From NCBI RefSeq assembly GCF_900102085.1, contig NZ_FMVM01000023.1, positions 28,845 through 92,844 on the forward strand: a stretch of 64,000 nucleotides of DNA. The letters are read 5' to 3'. Position 1 is the first letter of the stretch. The number at the start of each line of letters is the position of its first letter. This document shows, one piece after another, positions 1-9,093 of this stretch. The stretch is from Paenibacillus polysaccharolyticus (lineage in GTDB: Bacteria > Bacillota > Bacilli > Paenibacillales > Paenibacillaceae). A program made the position numbers and the translations under genes. Below the pieces are notes generated by a model, which was not told the origin of the DNA, made no database searches, and saw only the letters and a list, made by a program, of their open reading frames with translations.

Positions 1-98
1 GTGTACGAATCTGTACGCATGCAAAGCCACTCATAATTTGCTCTAGGAAGACATAGGATGAAGTGAAGCGGCAAACATGATGACTGCAACTAAAGTTC

Positions 99-125
99 AA
101 GGGGCCTTCCGAGAAGGTCCCTTTT
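99..125 (+). terminator. Rho-independent terminator at left edge
   Basis: A GC-rich stem (AAGGGGCCTTC with GAAGGTCCCTT, one mismatch) is followed by a T run. It probably ends transcription of a gene lying left of the window. Confidence 0.65.
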
Positions 126-156
126 CCACTTGATTCCACTAAGATTGGAAAGATAC

Positions 157-222
157 AAGTTGAATTATTCTTTTACACGTTAACGAAGTGGACTGTGTGA
201 AATTTTTAATTCAACTTATATA
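157..222. repeat. Inverted-repeat intergenic element, short copy
   Basis: The ends AAGTTGAATT (157-166) and AATTCAACTT (208-217) form a perfect 10-bp inverted repeat. Read on the minus strand, the whole 66 bp aligns with both ends of the 192-bp element at 38233-38424. Shared blocks are TATATAAGTTGAA, ACACAGYCCACTYCG and TTAACGTGTAAAAGAA. This copy lacks the ~120-bp interior. It lies between the terminator at 99-125 and the transglutaminase gene. Confidence 0.7.
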
Positions 223-294
223 GAACACTGAAAGCAAGACCTTTTATGATACAATAGGGCATGAGAATGCTACGAAGAAGGGTGGGGTCCTTTC

Positions 295-1422
295 ATGGGT
301 AAGAACGGTAAACGAGTGATCACCATGTTGCTGGCAGGCTGTCTTGTTGCCGCTTGGTTGCCGCGTACAGTTGACCTGGATCAATTGTATGCAGCGTCAG
401 GCACGTCCGAACTATCTACAGCGACGGATTTGCGTCAGACACTGTTGAATGCGATGTCGCAGCGTACAGAGAAAGTGGTGTTTACCTATAAGGGGAACGT
501 GAAGGGCCTCAAGAAACAGTTGCAGACTTCTATCGATGAAGCAATGAAGAGTGATCCTTATATTCAATATACAGTGAAAAGTTATGCGTTTAACTATAAA
601 GGCTCCAATACATCGGCCGAGGTGGATGTGACCCTCTCTTACCGGGAAACGAAGGCGCAGACCGATTATGTGAATCGGAAAGTAGCTAGTGTGCTCAAAG
701 AAATTATTAAACCCGGCATGACGAGTCATGAGAAGGTTAAAGTTATTCATGATTGGATTGTGCTGAATCTTGCTTATGATACTTCATTACAAAAATATAC
801 GGCTTATGACGGACTTGCGACAGGCAGTACCGTATGTCAAGGATACTCCTTGCTTACTTACCGCATGCTGGAGCGGGTAGGGATTGAGAATCGCATCGTC
901 GAAGGTCAAGCAGGCGGGCAACTTCATGCCTGGAACCTGGTGAAGCTGGATGGAAAGTGGTACCATATGGACACGACGTGGGATGATCCAACACCTGATC
1001 GCAAAGGCGTTGTGAGTCATAGCTACTACTTGTTAAGTGATAAAGAGATGGCGCGTGACCATGTCTGGACAGGCAAAAACAAGTACCCTGCAGCCTATGC
1101 ACCTTACCGTGATGCTCTGCTTAAACTGGCGAAGACGGACGGAAACAAGCAGGAGGTATACCAAAAGCTGTACCATGCACTGGAGTATTCTCTGTATAAT
1201 GAACAGGATGCAGTCAAGGAACGCGCAGTGCTCAAAACCAAAGTTCAGGGTGTGCTAAATGAGGGCGGAACTTCGTTAACCTTCAGATATAAGGGTACAG
1301 AGAGCAGTTTGATCGAAGATTTGCAGGATCTGTACCAGTTGGGTATGAAGTCTATCTCCTATTTTGTCTCCAAGATGGAAGATACAACAGACCTGCGTGT
1401 CAAAATTAACTGGACCTTGTAA
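295..1422 (+). CDS. Secreted transglutaminase-like domain protein
   Basis: This 375-residue exported protein has a transglutaminase-like core. The probable catalytic triad is Cys181 (STVCQGYS), His211 (LHAWN) and Asp226 (YHMDTTWDD), in the order and spacing of the family. The N-terminus is basic then hydrophobic. It contains LLAGC, so Cys16 may be a lipobox cysteine, although the hydrophobic stretch continues beyond it and an ordinary signal peptide is also possible. The start follows an AAGAAGGGTGGGG ribosome binding site. A terminator at 1498-1526 separates it from the adhesin gene downstream. Bacterial proteins of this class are often proteases or peptide cross-link enzymes of the envelope, but the substrate here cannot be read from the sequence. 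Confidence 0.8.
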   Translation: MGKNGKRVITMLLAGCLVAAWLPRTVDLDQLYAASGTSELSTATDLRQTLLNAMSQRTEKVVFTYKGNVKGLKKQLQTSIDEAMKSDPYIQYTVKSYAFNYKGSNTSAEVDVTLSYRETKAQTDYVNRKVASVLKEIIKPGMTSHEKVKVIHDWIVLNLAYDTSLQKYTAYDGLATGSTVCQGYSLLTYRMLERVGIENRIVEGQAGGQLHAWNLVKLDGKWYHMDTTWDDPTPDRKGVVSHSYYLLSDKEMARDHVWTGKNKYPAAYAPYRDALLKLAKTDGNKQEVYQKLYHALEYSLYNEQDAVKERAVLKTKVQGVLNEGGTSLTFRYKGTESSLIEDLQDLYQLGMKSISYFVSKMEDTTDLRVKINWTL

Positions 1423-1497
1423 TAGAGGGCAGGAGCATATAGTCTGGTTCAGGTTCAGTGGCGTCAAATATAGCTGTATCAACGTATCTTCGTACCA

Positions 1498-1526
1498 AGA
1501 GCACCGCATGACGGGTGCTCTTTTTG
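1498..1526 (+). terminator. Terminator after transglutaminase gene
   Basis: The stem AAGAGCACC / GGTGCTCTT is followed by TTTTTG. It gives the gene at 295 its own transcript end before the adhesin gene. Confidence 0.8.
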
Positions 1527-1632
1527 TTGTCCAGTCTGCCAGCATGTCCATTGTCTATTTTTTGTATAGGTTCCCCTGTTATTCTATTCCTCGGCGTCTG
1601 CCAACATTATGAGCGAGGAGGATATGCGGAAC

Positions 1633-4600
1633 ATGAAGAGACAAGTGGGCATCATGATGATTGCACTTTTGCTGGTTACGCAATTGCTACAAGGGATGGT
1701 GTTAACATCAACTGTGCATGCTCAGGATGACACGAACCTGATCTCGGCGGGTACAATGAATAATTTAGAACCACCTTCACCAGAAGAGGATGACACGGTT
1801 CCTGAGGAACAGGACAATACGGATACTGCTACGGATGATGAATCAGTCCAGGGAGATGTGGATCAAACGGCATCTGTAGAGGAAGCGAACCATACAAACG
1901 TAAGCCTTATGGCTACCGCTGCTGCAGCTCCCGAGATTCAGGAGAATCTGATTACGAGTGTGCAGATGTACAACCAGAAGCCGGATTATGACGGCAACGG
2001 TCAGATCGAAGTCAGGGGAGACAAGATTGAGGATATTCGCCCACGGATATCGGATGAAGTTGCGGTGGTTTTTAAATGGGGATTTGGGGATGATACCCAT
2101 TCTTACGGGGATGGATCGACCTTCACATTCCACCTGCCTGACAAGTTTATGATAGGCTCACAGCTGAGGGGCAGTTTGGATGGGGGCGTCGGAGAATACG
2201 TCGTGAACCCGGACGGCACCATTGTATTTACCTTTAATGAAATGCTCGAGCATGCCAAGCTGGAAGGAAACTTCTATGTGTGGATCAAATTTGACGAGAG
2301 CAAGATGCAAGATGGACTGAAACAGAAGATTGATTTTAGTGGTGCAGGTCAAGGCATTATTGATGTGAATTTTGCAAACACCGCGAAGGATGAACTTCAG
2401 AAGACAGGAAAAGCAAACAAAAATAATTTCAATTCGGATGAGATTGAATGGAACGTAGATTTTAATCAGGCCGAAAAGATCATGAACAATGTGGTTTTGG
2501 AGGATACATTACCGCTGGGGCTGTCACTTCAAGGGGATATTGAGATCCGCGAGCTGGAGGTCCAGTTAAATGGTTCCGTGAAGGAAGGTCCTGTTGTTAA
2601 CACAGCAACCCAGTTCCCTGTAAACTTGGGCAATATCGACAAAGCATATCGTGTCACATACAAGACGAACATTCAGGCACCGACTAGTGCTCCCTATACA
2701 GGTGTAACTTATTCCAATGAAGTGACACTGACAGCAGATCAGAGCGAGTATAATGAATCCGATCTTGGACGTGTTACGGTTAGTTTCAATGAACCGCTGA
2801 ACAAGTCGGGACAAGAAAGTGCATACGATCCAGTTACTCAGACGATTACATGGAAGGTTCAGTACAACTATAATCAGCAAACCATTGTACAGGCAAGTGC
2901 ATGGCTTGAAGACCGTTTTGATACGGCAAAACAGAGGCTGATTGCAAGTTCACTTCGCGTATATGAAGTACAGATTCAATCGGATGGTCGCCCTGGTACA
3001 AGAACAGAGGTTGATCCTGCAAACTACACAGTGACTGGTGTCGGCACCGGTTTTAATGAAGGTTTTAAGCTGCAGTTCAACAACGATATTGATAAAGCCT
3101 ATGAGATTGAATATGACACCCAGGCCATACAGCGGATATACGAAAATGAGACTGTAGTTAATACAGTAAACACACAGGATGGCACGACTAAGGAAGGTCA
3201 AAAAAATATTGAGGAAGTTATTTTTGCGAAGAGTGTAAAAAATGAAAATTTCAATGCCAAGGAAATCGAGTGGCAGATTGTGCTGAACCGGGATCAGAAG
3301 GAGATGACGGACATCGTCATCACAGATGATTATACAGGCAGACATATGAAGCTTATTCCGGGCAGTCTGCAGATCAGTGGCGATCAGCAGGATCAGTTCG
3401 AGGCAGAACCTGTAGCAGACCCGGCGGATGTGAATTTTGAAAAAGGGTTTACGATTCGCCTGAAACCTGGCGGTATGATTAATAAAGAACATGTGATCAC
3501 TTATAAAACAAGCTTTGATCCAACGGCTGGAATGCCAACAAACAATGAATATCGCAACACGGCAACGCTAAACTGGAATGAATCAGGCTTTCCGCAGACC
3601 GCTATAACAAAGTTTGCTGTGGTCAGACCCCAGAATTACACAATTGAGAATGGTAACAAGAGGGGCGAATACAGCGCCAGAGACAAAGCGATTACCTGGA
3701 CCATTGATGTGAATTACAATCTGTTCGATCTTCAGGAGGCCATTCTCAAGGATGCCTATATCGGGAATCAATCCTTTGTGGATGGATCATTGAAAGTGAA
3801 TGAGCTTGAATTGAGGGGTGCCAACAATGTTACATCAGTTGGTGATGAGGTCACGTTGACATCGGGTCAATTCCAGCTTAACCCGGATGGCAAAGGTTTT
3901 ACGCTGAATCTGGGTGACATCGGCAAAAAAGCTTATCGCGTGGTGTATCAAACGAGTCTGGACGGAGCGTATGCAGTGGAGGGTTCGTACAGCAATCATG
4001 CTGTTCTGACGGATGCTGAAGGCGGGCCTGTACGTTTTGACAAGAAGGCTGTAGTTACTCCAGCCCATGGCGGAGTATATGTGAACAAAACAGGCCGTCA
4101 GGTGGGGACATCAGATCTGGCCTCATGGGTTGTAAACATTAATCCAAGTCAGTCATTCATTGCCGCGGGTTCTGAATTAACGGACACGTTATCCGGCAAC
4201 CAGATTTTGCTTGCCGATTCAATGAAGCTGTATGAAATTCAACTGCCTGCAAACAATTCAGGCGATGTTTCGGTGAAGGATCGGCTGGTTGATCCATCGG
4301 AATATGAATTGGCAGTGGACGGTAACACATTTACTTTCACATTTAAGCACGACTTAAACACGGCATATCTTCTGGAATATCAGTCCTACATCAATGCTGA
4401 TGATGGCGAGAGAATTCAAAATCAGGTTGATTTTGCAGGACAGTCCTCTTCCGTTGCGGGAGAAGGTAGCCAGGCTGGTATCAAGGTATCGATGGCTGGT
4501 GCAGGCGGAGGGGCATCCACCGGAGTGGGGAAAATCAAAGTGCATAAGGTGGATGACAGCGGACAACCGCTGGAAGGAGCCATCTTCGCGATCTATAATG

Positions 4601-6177
4601 CATCTGGAACAATTCTTTTGGAAACATTGAAACCGACAGATGCGAACGGAATGGCCGAAAGCAGTCGGAATTATCGACTGCATCTCACGAGTGGTGTACC
4701 CTACCGTCTCAAGGAGGTTGCAGCACCCGCTGGATATCTAACAGACGCTGAGTATGGTTCTATTTCAGGCAAAACGATACAGTTCAAGGATGCGGATGCA
4801 GCCTTCGAGATTGTAAACGAAAAGATTCGTCAGGGCTTTGAACTGACCAAGGTAGATGCAGCAAATCCAGCCAAGACGCTGGAGGGGGCTGTTTTTGAGT
4901 TATATCACATTCAGGGCTCAACGCGTGAGAAGCTTAATGAACTCACGTCAGGAGTGAACGGCAGAATCACCAAAGGAGATTTGGAAGCAGGGGCGTATGA
5001 ATTAATTGAAATTCAGGCGCCGGAATTTTATACAGTGGATAGTACACCTATTCCGTTCACGATTACTGCGAACCAGACACAAATTGTGACACTTACAAAA
5101 ACGAACCACATCGGTACGGGAGGTAAACTGACCGTAACGAAAGTAAATGCCAAGGATCAAGCTCCATTGAGCGGAATTGAGTTCGAACTGCGTGATTCCT
5201 CCAACACGATTGTGGATACCGGGGTTACGAATCAACAGGGTATCATTGAATTTGGCAATCTGACTTATGATGTGTATACACTGGTGGAAACCAAAGCTGA
5301 AGGTTTCGTGATAGAAACCCCGGAGACTTCGGTATCCATTACCAAGCCAGACACTCAAGTGACGATCGAAAACAAGGAAAATGACCGTTCGGTAAAGCTG
5401 GTGAAATATAATGCAAGCCGAACGCAGCATCTGCAAGGTGCGGTCTTTGAATTACGTGCTCAATCAGCACTTATGGGGCCGGATGGAGAATGGCTGTTTA
5501 ACGTGGTTACAGGCATCAACCCGACATTATTGACAACCGATCTCCACGGTGAGATTAAATTACAGCAGCTTGAACCCAATATGTATCAGTTGGTTGAAGT
5601 GAAGGCCCCTGCTGGTTATCAATTGGATCAGACGCCAGTTGTATTTGAAATTACCAATCGACAAACCGAGGCCGTTGTTGTAGAAAAGACAAACCGGGCT
5701 ATTCCGGTATCAGGCGGGCCGAGTGAGCCGTATAATCCGGGTACGCCTAACATTGGCAACACTCCAGAACCAACGAAACCAAATACACCTGATGGGAAAA
5801 CACCGGAAATATCCGTGCCTGGTACGATTGTAACGAAGCCTTCGGAACCCGCAGAAGGAAGCGCGGGTGGAAGCAAGCCGGATGATGATTCCGAGACATC
5901 GCCTCCAGCGTCTGAAACGGTCGATGGAAATGAGACGCAGCCTCAGGTGACAGAAGGAAATGATACGGGCGAAGATGGTGAGCTTACACGTCCTACGGGT
6001 ACAGATTCTGATCGTGAGGTTTCATCAGGGAACAGCAGCCATACGTCAGCTCAAGGCATGCTGCCCAAGACAGGTGAAGAGAGCTCCATCGTTTACACGG
6101 TCTCGGGATTAATGCTGATGGTTATGGGAAGTGCAGGGTACTTGTACTTCCGGCGCAGAGAGCAGTTCCAACGCTAA
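1633..6177 (+). CDS. LPKTG-anchored adhesin with collagen-binding-like and Cna-B repeats
   Basis: A large cell-wall protein of 1514 residues. I chose ATG 1633 because AGGAGG (1616-1621) lies 11 bases before it; the in-frame ATGs at 1609 and 1624 are badly placed. A signal peptide (residues 1-31, ending VHAQ) is followed by an acidic linker. An N-terminal adhesin domain follows (about 105-255), then five related modules starting near 257, 389, 531, 671 and 816, each with a T/N-x-W-x-V/I-x-x-N pattern as in collagen-binding domains. Four SpaA/Cna-B domains begin near 966, 1068, 1165 and 1253. A Pro/Thr/Glu-rich wall spanner (about 1356-1475) leads to LPKTG (1477-1481), a hydrophobic segment and a basic tail. 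The class D sortase encoded next door is the likely anchoring enzyme. The ligand is unknown. Confidence 0.9.
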   Translation: MKRQVGIMMIALLLVTQLLQGMVLTSTVHAQDDTNLISAGTMNNLEPPSPEEDDTVPEEQDNTDTATDDESVQGDVDQTASVEEANHTNVSLMATAAAAPEIQENLITSVQMYNQKPDYDGNGQIEVRGDKIEDIRPRISDEVAVVFKWGFGDDTHSYGDGSTFTFHLPDKFMIGSQLRGSLDGGVGEYVVNPDGTIVFTFNEMLEHAKLEGNFYVWIKFDESKMQDGLKQKIDFSGAGQGIIDVNFANTAKDELQKTGKANKNNFNSDEIEWNVDFNQAEKIMNNVVLEDTLPLGLSLQGDIEIRELEVQLNGSVKEGPVVNTATQFPVNLGNIDKAYRVTYKTNIQAPTSAPYTGVTYSNEVTLTADQSEYNESDLGRVTVSFNEPLNKSGQESAYDPVTQTITWKVQYNYNQQTIVQASAWLEDRFDTAKQRLIASSLRVYEVQIQSDGRPGTRTEVDPANYTVTGVGTGFNEGFKLQFNNDIDKAYEIEYDTQAIQRIYENETVVNTVNTQDGTTKEGQKNIEEVIFAKSVKNENFNAKEIEWQIVLNRDQKEMTDIVITDDYTGRHMKLIPGSLQISGDQQDQFEAEPVADPADVNFEKGFTIRLKPGGMINKEHVITYKTSFDPTAGMPTNNEYRNTATLNWNESGFPQTAITKFAVVRPQNYTIENGNKRGEYSARDKAITWTIDVNYNLFDLQEAILKDAYIGNQSFVDGSLKVNELELRGANNVTSVGDEVTLTSGQFQLNPDGKGFTLNLGDIGKKAYRVVYQTSLDGAYAVEGSYSNHAVLTDAEGGPVRFDKKAVVTPAHGGVYVNKTGRQVGTSDLASWVVNINPSQSFIAAGSELTDTLSGNQILLADSMKLYEIQLPANNSGDVSVKDRLVDPSEYELAVDGNTFTFTFKHDLNTAYLLEYQSYINADDGERIQNQVDFAGQSSSVAGEGSQAGIKVSMAGAGGGASTGVGKIKVHKVDDSGQPLEGAIFAIYNASGTILLETLKPTDANGMAESSRNYRLHLTSGVPYRLKEVAAPAGYLTDAEYGSISGKTIQFKDADAAFEIVNEKIRQGFELTKVDAANPAKTLEGAVFELYHIQGSTREKLNELTSGVNGRITKGDLEAGAYELIEIQAPEFYTVDSTPIPFTITANQTQIVTLTKTNHIGTGGKLTVTKVNAKDQAPLSGIEFELRDSSNTIVDTGVTNQQGIIEFGNLTYDVYTLVETKAEGFVIETPETSVSITKPDTQVTIENKENDRSVKLVKYNASRTQHLQGAVFELRAQSALMGPDGEWLFNVVTGINPTLLTTDLHGEIKLQQLEPNMYQLVEVKAPAGYQLDQTPVVFEITNRQTEAVVVEKTNRAIPVSGGPSEPYNPGTPNIGNTPEPTKPNTPDGKTPEISVPGTIVTKPSEPAEGSAGGSKPDDDSETSPPASETVDGNETQPQVTEGNDTGEDGELTRPTGTDSDREVSSGNSSHTSAQGMLPKTGEESSIVYTVSGLMLMVMGSAGYLYFRRREQFQR

Positions 6178-6226
6178 AGTGAGATGCTGGACACCCTGAC
6201 CTGGACAAATACGAATAACGTATAAT

Positions 6227-6289
6227 CAAACACCCTCCGGCCTATGCCACGAAGAATTGATCTTCGTGAGCAGGCGGGAGGGTGTTTTG
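6227..6289. terminator. Bidirectional terminator between adhesin and sortase genes
   Basis: The outer stem CAAACACCCTCC / GGAGGGTGTTTTG encloses a second hairpin, CACGAAGA / TCTTCGTG. It lies between two convergent genes, and T-rich sequence flanks it on both strands. Confidence 0.8.
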
Positions 6290-6334
6290 ACGTTTTTTTC
6301 TTGGTTAAGGCTGTATCACGGTGTAGCAGTCCAT

Positions 6335-6964
6335 TTAAGTGTTTACTTTTACAGCGCGTATAATGAGCCGATGTGTTGCATCGATCAGCGGATCACAGGT
6401 GATCAACGTTAGAACTTCTCCAAGGCCCGGGTCTTCCAGAACAGATACATCGGAAGGCTCTACAACGGAAATCTGATCGATTTTGTAGTGTATGGTTGTT
6501 TGATTGGCAAGTATGATCTCTACAGAGTCGCCCATTTGAAGCTCACCCAGCCGGTTGAATAATCGACCTTTTCGATGAGCACGATGAGCAGCAATCGCCG
6601 CATTACCAGATTGTCCGATTGAAGCTGTCTCCATCAGATGGGCTGCAGCAAACTTCATATTTTCCTGAGTCGCACCTTCCAGAATAGGCAAGCGCACATC
6701 AATAACCGGAATAGAGATAATTCCAATTGTTCCGGGTGCAAGGGAATTATTGGCGGCAATGTCCCCGGTAGTTCCCTCTTGGTCTGAATGACCGGTATCT
6801 ATACTGCGTTCAAAGGTAAGATTCAGTTGAGACAGGCCGGACTGAAGATGTTTCAGTTCACTCAGGACTCGGCTCTGCTGCCAGTCATAATACATTTCTT
6901 GCAGCGTTGGAAAGCTGATCGTCAACAGGCCTAATAGCACAAGCAGGACAGACCACTTTTTCAA
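6335..6964 (-). CDS. srtD: Class D sortase
   Basis: A 209-residue membrane-anchored transpeptidase. One N-terminal transmembrane segment (about 5-22) precedes the sortase barrel. Catalytic residues are visible: His127 in AAHRAH, Cys190 in TLITCDP and Arg199 or Arg203 in THRLIIRA. The TLITCDP context and short length fit class D enzymes. The start is TTG at 6964, preceded by GGAGAG; a nearby ATG is out of frame. The gene converges with the LPKTG adhesin gene, sharing its terminator, so the adhesin is the obvious substrate. This pairing is inferred from position. Confidence 0.85.
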   Translation of the reverse strand: MKKWSVLLVLLGLLTISFPTLQEMYYDWQQSRVLSELKHLQSGLSQLNLTFERSIDTGHSDQEGTTGDIAANNSLAPGTIGIISIPVIDVRLPILEGATQENMKFAAAHLMETASIGQSGNAAIAAHRAHRKGRLFNRLGELQMGDSVEIILANQTTIHYKIDQISVVEPSDVSVLEDPGLGEVLTLITCDPLIDATHRLIIRAVKVNT

Positions 6965-7102
6965 AGTACATCTCTCCTTCGGTTGAGAGTATAATAGGTG
7001 TTCCCTTATCTATTGTACGGATCAACCTATACAAAATATGGACAGAAAAATCCCCTGTTCCAAACAGATTGCTCTGTAGAACAGGGGATGAGGATTAGTC
7101 TT

Positions 7103-8590
7103 TTACTCCTTAATACCTGAAGATTCAGCAGGTGTGAAGTCGCATTCCTGTAGAGGGACAACTTTGGTCTTTTTAATCCATTTGTAACCGAGCCATAGTA
7201 TCAGGAATAACGGTACACTCAGGTAAGCAACAAGGACTCCACTCCAGTCGATCTGGTCACCTGTGAATGCCTGATAGTTCTGTCCAAGAATAACGATAAT
7301 ACACAAGACAAAAGCAAAGATTGGCCCAAAAGGGAACCAACGTGCACGGTAAGGCAAATCTCTCAAATCCCGGCCTTGTGCAACATAAGCTCGCCGGAAT
7401 CGGTAATGACTGATCGCAATACCCAGCCACGTAATGAATCCACACATGCCGGATGCATTCAGCAACCATGTATACACAATGCCGTCACCGAAGAGGGAAG
7501 CCAAAAATGCAAGCATGCCAACAGCGGTTGTGACAAGCAGCGCGTTCATCGGAATGCCTCGTTTATTCAGTTTGCCAAGGAAACGTGGAGCTTTGCCATC
7601 CCGGGCAAGTGCATAGAGCACACGGCTTGAAGCGTACATGCCGGAATTGCCTGCAGAGAGCACGGAAGTCAGGATGACGGCATTCATGACAGAAGCCGCA
7701 ATCGCAAGTCCTGCTTTTTCGAAGACAAGCGTAAATGGGCTGACCCCGATGTTCTCCAGATCACCTTTGAGCAGATTCGGGTGAGTGTAAGGAATAATTA
7801 AACTAATTACAGTAATCGCCAAAATGTAAAAGATCAGAATACGCCAGAAGACCTGGCGAATGGCACGAGGCACGTTTTCGCGCGGGTTCTCACTTTCACC
7901 AGCGGCGACACCGATTAATTCCGTTCCCTGGAAGGAGAAACCCGCGGCCATAAACACGCCGAGCACGGCGAAGAAGCCACCGTGGAATGGTGCATCACCG
8001 ACTGTAAAGTTGCTGAAACCAACAGCTTCACCGCCTAGAATACCAAAGATCATTAACACGCCGACACTCAGGAAGATAATGACGGTGGCCACTTTGATAA
8101 TGGCAAACCAGTACTCCGATTCCCCGTATCCTTTGACAGACAGGATATTCAAGGCAAAGATCAGTACCAGGAATAGCAGACTCCATAACATGGATGAGCT
8201 GTCCGGAAACCAATATTTAATCAGAACGGTAGCTGCAGCGAGTTCGGCGGCAATGGTTACCGCCCAGTTGTACCAGAAGTTCCAGCCCATGGCGAAGCCG
8301 AGAGCGGGGTCAACGAAACGTGCGGCATACGTATTAAAAGAACCAGAGTCCGGCATAAAGGTTGCGAGTTCACCCAAGCTGGTCATGAGGAAATAAACCA
8401 TGATTCCAACAGCCGCATAGGCAAGTAATGCACCACCAGGGCCGGCAGTCGAGATGGCTGTACCACTTGCCAGAAACAGACCGGTACCAATCGAGCCGCC
8501 CAGGGCAATCATGGTCATGTGACGTGCACGCAATCCTTTTTTCAGTGTAGGTCCAGTTGTAGTGTGTGATTGGTTACTGCGGTCTTGCAT
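7103..8590 (-). CDS. lysP: Amino acid permease, probably lysine-specific
   Basis: A 495-residue transporter of the amino acid-polyamine-organocation family, with about 12 hydrophobic segments. The N-terminal signature GGSIGTGLFLASG and the GTELIGVAAGE motif are those of the AAT (LysP/GabP-like) group. The ATG at 8590 follows GAAGGAGTG. The substrate call rests on the leader: a lysine riboswitch and terminator lie directly upstream (8641-8920), so expression should fall when lysine is plentiful, as expected for lysine uptake. The gene stands alone. Without the riboswitch the specificity would be undecidable from sequence. Confidence 0.85.
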   Translation of the reverse strand: MQDRSNQSHTTTGPTLKKGLRARHMTMIALGGSIGTGLFLASGTAISTAGPGGALLAYAAVGIMVYFLMTSLGELATFMPDSGSFNTYAARFVDPALGFAMGWNFWYNWAVTIAAELAAATVLIKYWFPDSSSMLWSLLFLVLIFALNILSVKGYGESEYWFAIIKVATVIIFLSVGVLMIFGILGGEAVGFSNFTVGDAPFHGGFFAVLGVFMAAGFSFQGTELIGVAAGESENPRENVPRAIRQVFWRILIFYILAITVISLIIPYTHPNLLKGDLENIGVSPFTLVFEKAGLAIAASVMNAVILTSVLSAGNSGMYASSRVLYALARDGKAPRFLGKLNKRGIPMNALLVTTAVGMLAFLASLFGDGIVYTWLLNASGMCGFITWLGIAISHYRFRRAYVAQGRDLRDLPYRARWFPFGPIFAFVLCIIVILGQNYQAFTGDQIDWSGVLVAYLSVPLFLILWLGYKWIKKTKVVPLQECDFTPAESSGIKE

Positions 8591-8640
8591 GAAAACACTC
8601 CTTCATTTGTATTGCTGATGCAGTTCATAGATCCATAAAC

Positions 8641-8673
8641 AAAAAAAGACCACAGGCATGAGCCAGCGGTCTT
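8641..8673 (-). terminator. Riboswitch-controlled terminator of the lysine permease
   Basis: On the minus strand a 12-position stem (AAGACCGCTGGC against GCCTGTGGTCTT, one mismatch) runs into seven Ts. It lies between the lysine aptamer and the permease start, in the place of an intrinsic terminator used by a transcriptional OFF switch. Confidence 0.8.
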
Positions 8674-8763
8674 GAATTTTATATCCGCACCATGTCCCAG
8701 ATGATTAAGATAGCTCAACACAGAAGAAGTCATACCTTTTTTAGAAAAAGATACGAATTTTGC

Positions 8764-8920
8764 TGTGACAGTTCTGCACCTTTCGGCTGCAGCCCCAGCT
8801 CACCGGACCGATAAAGGAACGTCCAGTAAACTTCGGCGGGTACACCTTTCGGCTGATCTCAACAGCGGCTCCTAGCGCCTTCTTCAGCTTACTGATCGCA
8901 CCCGCGACCTCTACCTCACC
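8764..8920 (-). promoter_or_regulatory. Lysine riboswitch (L-box)
   Basis: Read on the minus strand, the segment shows conserved L-box blocks in order: GGTGAGGTAGAGG, then GATCAGTAA, GCCGAAAGG, CGCCGAAG and CTGG, with the closing strand ACTGTCAC pairing with GGTGA. These match the B. subtilis lysC leader in sequence and spacing as I remember it. It is followed by a terminator and the permease gene. Lysine binding is expected to favour the terminator and lower permease expression. Confidence 0.9.
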
Positions 8921-9006
8921 ATGCAATGGATGAGGTGTATCTATTGTTTATGAAGTTAGAAATCACGCTTCGAGCAGCGTGTAATCTGTTAATCAAACAG
9001 ACAACA

Positions 9007-9035
9007 AGTATACCGCTCATCGATTTACAGTGCAA
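9007..9035 (-). promoter_or_regulatory. SigmaA-type promoter of the lysine permease transcript
   Basis: On the minus strand TTGCAC (9030-9035) and TATACT (9007-9012) are separated by 17 bases. Transcription would start near 9000, about 80 bases before the aptamer. Confidence 0.6.
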
Positions 9036-9093
9036 TAACAAATGTTGGATTGTTCCCTGGAAGGCTCCTAAAGGACAATACTAAAAGATAAAT

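Larger units (their letters stand above)
1..294. other. Left-edge intergenic region
   Basis: No complete gene is visible before the start at 295. The first ~60 bases may hold the last codons of an upstream gene: each forward frame has a stop by base 54, so the reading frame cannot be chosen. A terminator hairpin at 99-125 suggests that a + strand transcript ends here. The rest holds the short copy of an inverted-repeat element (157-222) and the leader of the transglutaminase gene, with a possible -10 near 252-257. Confidence 0.5.

Noticed and set aside
1633..6177. Repeats in the adhesin taken as a DNA repeat array
   Set aside because: The modules are related at protein level only; no tandem DNA identity is evident, and no CRISPR-like repeat-spacer pattern exists.
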